From Methylacidimicrobium fagopyrum (GTDB lineage Bacteria > Verrucomicrobiota > Verrucomicrobiia > Limisphaerales > UBA11358), in the NCBI GenBank assembly GCA_026225255.1, contig JAMFSJ010000061.1, positions 1 to 64,000 on the forward strand: 64,000 bases of DNA. Reading direction: 5' to 3'. The translations under genes and the position numbers were made by a program. This document shows positions 60,326 through 64,000 of the stretch, in pieces (the first letter of the stretch is position 1; each line of letters opens with the position of its first letter). The notes beneath the pieces were generated by a model that saw nothing but the letters and a program-made list of their open reading frames with translations, did not search any database and was not told where the DNA came from.

Positions 60326-61293
60326 CGTTAGCTCATCCATTTTTTTTACTGTTGTTATTACTGCTACCGTTGCTGGCGTGGTTGAAGGGCAAGCGCGGCT
60401 TGCCGCCCGCGTTTATTTTTTCGTCGCTGGAACTTGTGCGCGGGATGCAAAATATTCGACGCTCGCGTTCCGGCGGATTTCTCCCGGCGTTGCGTTGGCT
60501 GACATTGACAATTTTTATTTTCGCGCTCACGCAGCCGCGTTGGACGAAAAGCACGACGGAGGTGAAGGCGAGCGGCATTGACATCGCGGTCGCGCTGGAT
60601 TTGTCCGGCAGTATGAAGACGCAGGATTACGTGGTAGATGATCAGCGCATTGACCGTTTTGATATCGCGAAAGCCGTGTTGGAAAAATTTATCGACGGCC
60701 GGCCCAACGACCGGATCGGGCTGGTTGTTTTCGCGGGCCAAGCGTTTATCGCCACGCCGCTGACGCTGGATCACGATTTCTTGCAAGCCGATCTGGCGCG
60801 GTTGCAAATCGGCACGATCAATTCCGACGCGACGGCGATCGGCGATGGTTTAACGACGGCGGTGAACCGGTTGCGCGATCTTAAATCCAAAAGCAAAATC
60901 GTCGTGTTGATGACGGATGGTGGCAATAATGCCGGCAAGGTGGATCCTTTGACGGCGGCGCAGGCAGCAGCGGCGTTGGGTGTGAAGGTTTATACGGTCG
61001 GCCTCGGCAACCGCGAGATCGTGCAGCAAATGGGTTTGCCGCCCGGTTATTTGCCCGACGAAGAAACGTTGCAGAAAATCGCCGAGACCACCGGCGGCAA
61101 ATATTATCGCGCGAACAACGCCGAAGAATTGGTCGCGATTTATGCGGACATCAACAAGCTGGAAAAAACCGAGGCGGTGATCAACAAATACACTGAGTTC
61201 AAAGAATTGTTCGTGTGGTTCGTAGCCGCCGGATCGGGGCTGCTGTTGCTGGAAATTATTTTAGGACAAACCGCTTACCGGAGGTTGCCGTGA
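60322..61293 (+). CDS. batA: BatA-like von Willebrand factor A membrane protein
   Basis: The 323-residue protein has two N-terminal membrane helices (FFLLLLLLLPLLAWL, LPALRWLTLTIFIFALTQ), a VWA domain with MIDAS D93-x-S95-x-S97 in ALDLSGSMKTQDYV, the later MIDAS Thr in IGTINSDATAIGDGL and Asp in IVVLMTDGGNN, and a C-terminal helix (LFVWFVAAGSGLLLLEIILG). BatA belongs to the MoxR/VWA envelope complex. Next to its stop (61291-61293) an insertion with two direct repeats begins. Confidence 0.92.
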   Translation: MTLAHPFFLLLLLLLPLLAWLKGKRGLPPAFIFSSLELVRGMQNIRRSRSGGFLPALRWLTLTIFIFALTQPRWTKSTTEVKASGIDIAVALDLSGSMKTQDYVVDDQRIDRFDIAKAVLEKFIDGRPNDRIGLVVFAGQAFIATPLTLDHDFLQADLARLQIGTINSDATAIGDGLTTAVNRLRDLKSKSKIVVLMTDGGNNAGKVDPLTAAQAAAALGVKVYTVGLGNREIVQQMGLPPGYLPDEETLQKIAETTGGKYYRANNAEELVAIYADINKLEKTEAVINKYTEFKELFVWFVAAGSGLLLLEIILGQTAYRRLP

Positions 61294-61299
61294 TAAAAG

Positions 61300-61480
61300 A
61301 ATTGCCGATTGATGATTGCCGATTGCCGATTGCCGACCGATTGGCAGAACGTCACGAACGTTGTGGCGCGTCTAATTTATCCGATTCGAAATTCACGGGC
61401 GAGACGTCCGCGCCGCTAAGCCTGCGGCGTCCGAACAAAAATTCCACAATCGCCAATCGCCAATCGCCAATCGCCAATTT
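61300..61480. repeat. Left direct repeat flanking the S23-type gene
   Basis: A ~181-bp element beginning GAATTGCCGATTGATGATTG and ending in tandem CGCCAAT units, with an inner segment (GTTGTGGCGCGTCTAATTT, GACGTCCGCGCCGCTAAGCC, GGCGTCCGAACAAAAATT). The same element, diverged, is at 61887-62070. The two ends of each copy are roughly inverted, so each copy can fold on itself. Confidence 0.8.
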
Positions 61481-61484
61481 CCCC

Positions 61485-61838
61485 CTATTTTCCAGAAGCT
61501 GTTTTGCGCGAGCTCGCCATAATGGCCGTCAGCTCGTTGGCTTCTTGCAACAACGCGACCAGCTTGCGTGCGGACATTGTGCCGGACTCGACGAGCAACT
61601 CGAGCCACAGCGCGGTTTCGTCGGCTTCTTCTTCGACCGTGCCGATTTTAGCGATGAATTCGGCTTGGCTACGCGCTCGGCAACTAGCGCGATAATTCGC
61701 GGCGACCGAAGTGCCGCTACGGACAATCTGCTTGGCAATAACGCGGCCAGCGTCGTCGTTTTTTGGAATGGCGCGAGTCAGCTTGATGATCCGCAAAGCA
61801 AAAGTTTTCGTGCGCGCTTTCAACTCGGTGGGGTTCAT
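61485..61838 (-). CDS. Four-helix bundle (S23 / 23S rRNA-intervening-sequence type) protein
   Basis: The 117-residue protein reads MNPTELKARTKTFALRIIKL, then SGTSVAANYRASCRARSQAE, FIAKIGTVEEEADETALWLE, LLVESGTMSARKLVALLQEA. This is the four-helix bundle family first seen in rRNA intervening sequences (S23) and related to diversity-generating-retroelement avd. It has no known enzymatic activity. It is antisense to the bat operon and is the sole cargo between the two ~180-bp repeats. Confidence 0.85.
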   Translation of the reverse strand: MNPTELKARTKTFALRIIKLTRAIPKNDDAGRVIAKQIVRSGTSVAANYRASCRARSQAEFIAKIGTVEEEADETALWLELLVESGTMSARKLVALLQEANELTAIMASSRKTASGK

Positions 61839-61886
61839 GACTCAAAATTACAAATCCAGCCCGCTGTTAGGCAAGACGGTTTGGGG

Positions 61887-62070
61887 GAATTGCCGATTGG
61901 CGATTGGCGATTGATGATTGCCGACCAGTCGACAGAAAGTCGCGAACGTTGTGGTGCGTCTAATTTGCCCGATTCGAAACTCACGGATGAGACGTCCGTG
62001 CCGCTACGCCTGCGGCGTCCGAACAAAAATTCGGCAATCGCCAATCGCCAATCGGCAATCGGCAATTTTT
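61887..62070. repeat. Right direct repeat flanking the S23-type gene
   Basis: A ~184-bp diverged copy of 61300-61480 in the same orientation (GAATTGCCGATTGGCGATTG at its start; GTTGTGGTGCGTCTAATTT, GACGTCCGTGCCGCTACGCC, GGCGTCCGAACAAAAATT inside; tandem ATCGCCA/ATCGGCA units at the end). It ends 4 bp before the ATG of the next bat gene at 62075. Confidence 0.8.
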
Positions 62071-62074
62071 TACG

Positions 62075-63769
62075 ATGACATTCGAGAATCAAAATTTACT
62101 ATGGCTCTTGCTGGTGGTTCCGCCGCTGCTCGTGGTTTTTTTCTGGTGGGCATTGCGGACGCGGGAGCGATTGTTGACGAAATTTATCGAGGCGCGTTTA
62201 TTGACGCAGTTAGTTGTGGGCGTTTCGATTGCGCGGCAGAAAATGCGTTTTGCGCTCGTGATTTTAGCCGTGATCGTATTGATCTTCACGCTCGCGCGGC
62301 CGCAGCACGGATTCGATTTACAGGAAGTTGGGCAGCGCGGCTTGGACATCATGGTCGCGGTGGATACTTCCAAATCCATGCTCACAACGGACATTGCGCC
62401 GAACCGTTTGGAACGCGCCAAACTCGCGGCGTTGGAATTGATGCAGCGCTCCAAGACGGATCGCATGGGCTTGATCGCGTTTGCTGGCAATGCGTTTCTA
62501 GAATGTCCGCTGACGATTGATAACACCGTCTTTGAACAAAGCGTGCAGGCGTTGAATGTGAATTCCATTCCGGAAGGTGGCACGGCAATCGCCGCCGCGA
62601 TTAGCACGGCGGACAATGCGTTTAAGGAAAATGAACATCACAAAGTGCTTGTGCTGTTCACCGACGGCGAGGATAACGACAGCGAGACCGGCGCGCTCGA
62701 AGCCGCGCAAGCCGCCGCCAAAGACGGCTTGAAAATTTTCACAATCGGCATCGGCACGGCGGCGGGCGATTTGATCCACATCACGGACGCGGACGGCAAC
62801 GCCAATTACGTCCGCGACGAAAATGGCAACGTGGTGAAATCGCATTTGAATGAAGCGTTGCTCAAACAAATCGCCGAGGCGACGGGCGGATTTTATCTGC
62901 CGTTGCGCGGCGCGGATGTCATTGATGCGTTGTATGAACGCGGCCTCGCGCCGTTGCCGCAATCGGACAACAAAGAAAAATTACTGCGCCGTTATCACGA
63001 ACAATTTCAATGGTGGCTCGCGGTGGCGATGCTGCTGCTGCTCGCAGAAATGTTTTTGCCGGAACGCAAACGCGAGCGCAAATCCGGCGGCGCAGTTTCA
63101 GCGACAGCGAAAGCTGTGGTGTTGATACTGGTGTTGGGCGCGTTGCCAAATTTCGCTTCCGCATCGCCGGCGAGCGCATGGCACGATTTCAACACGGGCA
63201 ACTACACCAACGCGTTGACGGAATACGAACGCCTTGCGGAAATAAACACGAACGATTTGCGCCTGGTTTTCAACGCCGGGACCGCGGCGTATCGTGGGAC
63301 TAATTTTGACTTGGCATTGCAGGATTTTCAGTTTGTGACGTTGTCACCGGATTTAAAATTGCAGCAATCGGCTTATTATAATCTTGGCAACACGCAATAT
63401 CGTATGGGCGAGCTGAAGTTCGAGCCGGACACGGACAGTCTCGACGCGATGGAAACCACGTGGAAAGAGGCCCTCACAAGTTTTCAACGCGCGGCGGAAT
63501 TGAACACGAACGACGTAAATGCGGTTTACAATTTTGGCTTTGTGAAAAAGCAGATTGCATTGATCGCGTATCTGCGCGAAACGATGCGCAAGGCAAAATC
63601 ATCGGCGGACGAGGCGGTGCGACGGAATGAATTTCATGAAGCGTTAGCCATCATGGAAAGTCTGGCGCAAAATAAAATTGCCGCGAAAAAATTTCAAGAT
63701 TACGTCAAAAAACTAAAGGACATCGATGCGATTCTCACTCCGCAACCACCTCCAACGACTCAGCCTTAG
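62075..63769 (+). CDS. batB: BatB-like VWA protein with C-terminal TPR region (BatB-BatC fusion)
   Basis: The 564-residue protein starts with two helices (LLWLLLVVPPLLVVFFWW, ALVILAVIVLIFTLARPQHG). A VWA domain with MIDAS D97-T-S99-K-S101 (VAVDTSKSML), LNVNSIPEGGTAIAAAI and LVLFTDGEDND follows. After a membrane helix (WLAVAMLLLLAEMFLP) a second hydrophobic stretch precedes TPR units (WHDFNTGNYTNALTEYERLA, ALQDFQFVTLSPDLKLQQSA, ALTSFQRAAELNTNDVNAVY), as in BatB-BatC fusions. The ATG is 4 bp after the right S23 repeat, so the element lies exactly in the batA-batB gap. Confidence 0.9.
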   Translation: MTFENQNLLWLLLVVPPLLVVFFWWALRTRERLLTKFIEARLLTQLVVGVSIARQKMRFALVILAVIVLIFTLARPQHGFDLQEVGQRGLDIMVAVDTSKSMLTTDIAPNRLERAKLAALELMQRSKTDRMGLIAFAGNAFLECPLTIDNTVFEQSVQALNVNSIPEGGTAIAAAISTADNAFKENEHHKVLVLFTDGEDNDSETGALEAAQAAAKDGLKIFTIGIGTAAGDLIHITDADGNANYVRDENGNVVKSHLNEALLKQIAEATGGFYLPLRGADVIDALYERGLAPLPQSDNKEKLLRRYHEQFQWWLAVAMLLLLAEMFLPERKRERKSGGAVSATAKAVVLILVLGALPNFASASPASAWHDFNTGNYTNALTEYERLAEINTNDLRLVFNAGTAAYRGTNFDLALQDFQFVTLSPDLKLQQSAYYNLGNTQYRMGELKFEPDTDSLDAMETTWKEALTSFQRAAELNTNDVNAVYNFGFVKKQIALIAYLRETMRKAKSSADEAVRRNEFHEALAIMESLAQNKIAAKKFQDYVKKLKDIDAILTPQPPPTTQP

Positions 63770-64000
63770 CGCGTCATTGCTGCTGTCAGCCTTGGCCGCG
63801 CACGCGCAGCTTTTGCCCGCCGAAGATTTTTTCAATCGCGGCGCGCAATCTTATATTTCCAACAATATCCCGGACGCACTGTCGCAGGTGGAGTTGGGTT
63901 TGAAAACGTATCCCGATGACGTGAATCTCAAAAAGCTGGACGAGTTGTTGAAGCAAAAACAACAACAACAGCAGAAGCAGCAGAACCAAGATCAAAAAGA
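63726..64000 (+). CDS. Exported coiled-coil/TPR protein, start only (runs off the window)
   Basis: An open frame from ATG 63726 reads MRFSLRNHLQRLSLSASLLL, SALAAHAQLLPAEDF, a signal peptide, and then a TPR-like unit (FNRGAQSYISNNIPDALSQV) and a Lys/Gln-rich coiled coil (LDELLKQKQQQQQKQQNQ). It remains open at the window end. It overlaps the end of batB by 44 bp, which supports co-translation with the operon. Confidence 0.75.
   Translation, partial: MRFSLRNHLQRLSLSASLLLSALAAHAQLLPAEDFFNRGAQSYISNNIPDALSQVELGLKTYPDDVNLKKLDELLKQKQQQQQKQQNQDQK

Noticed and set aside
61300..62070. Tandem CGCCAAT/GATTGCC units considered as a CRISPR or satellite array
   Set aside because: Units are 6-8 bp, directly adjacent without unique spacers, and form the ends of a longer transposon-like repeat.
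61215..62078. 287-residue open frame across the S23 insertion
   Set aside because: It reads through both 180-bp repeats and antisense of the S23 gene, with duplicated peptide segments that just mirror the DNA repeats.

Overview
The window looks like a chromosome segment of a Verrucomicrobiota bacterium (Pedosphaera/Limisphaera-like). This is an inference from gene content: a PEP-CTERM protein, many prepilin-type secreted proteins, very large ECF sigma factors with membrane tails, DUF5069/DUF4241/DUF5009 proteins, a complete Bat (MoxR/VWA) operon and many hydrolases. No rRNA is present to confirm it. Both strands are densely coding.

Region 1 (1-9.6 kb) is accessory DNA lying against the 3' end of a tRNA-Val gene. 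It starts with two integron-type gene cassettes separated by a well-formed attC site. Next come a frameshifted, N-terminally truncated serine recombinase and a fragment of an ATP-dependent ligase gene. These are followed by a solitary HsdR-like restriction helicase, an AT-rich gap with repeated CGACAAAT motifs, an orphan gene, and a GNAT-PIN/ASCH gene pair. Region 2 (9.6-13.5 kb) is core: tRNA-Val, tmRNA, a secreted protein, transaldolase and tRNA-His.

Region 3 (13.9-30.1 kb, all minus strand) is a polysaccharide-utilisation cluster: a GH30-like enzyme, a XylR/AraC-type regulator, an MFS transporter, a GH110-like beta-helix enzyme, a GH27 alpha-galactosidase, a GH2 enzyme and secreted accessory proteins. 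Two nearly identical operator-like sites, each a direct repeat with 21-bp period, lie upstream of the GH2 gene and of the duplicated-module protein. They are good candidates for the binding site of the cluster's own regulator. The enzymes suggest a galactose-containing glycan as substrate.

Region 4 (30.5-52.6 kb) is mostly housekeeping and lineage-specific genes: an IS3 remnant, Nudix hydrolase, DUF5069, PEP-CTERM protein, DUF5009 protein, a flavoprotein disulfide reductase, two paralogous ECF sigma factors fused to glycine-rich membrane domains, TPR proteins, hsp20-lon, a thioesterase, a prepilin plus frameshifted PQQ-like protein, guaA and DUF4241.

Region 5 (52.8-64.0 kb) is a Bat operon: batD, batE-like, moxR, DUF58, DUF4381, batA, batB/TPR and a further TPR-like gene running off the end. 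It has been invaded at gene junctions. Between moxR and the DUF58 gene, the first ~80 bp of the DUF58 gene occur three times, always starting exactly at the ATG. A KilA-N gene sits between copies 1 and 2, and a ParE/RelE-type toxin-antitoxin pair between copies 2 and 3. Between batA and batB a four-helix-bundle (S23/IVS-type) gene is flanked by two ~180-bp direct repeats, themselves ended by inverted repeats. This stacked, integrase-less cargo arrangement is the most unusual thing in the window.
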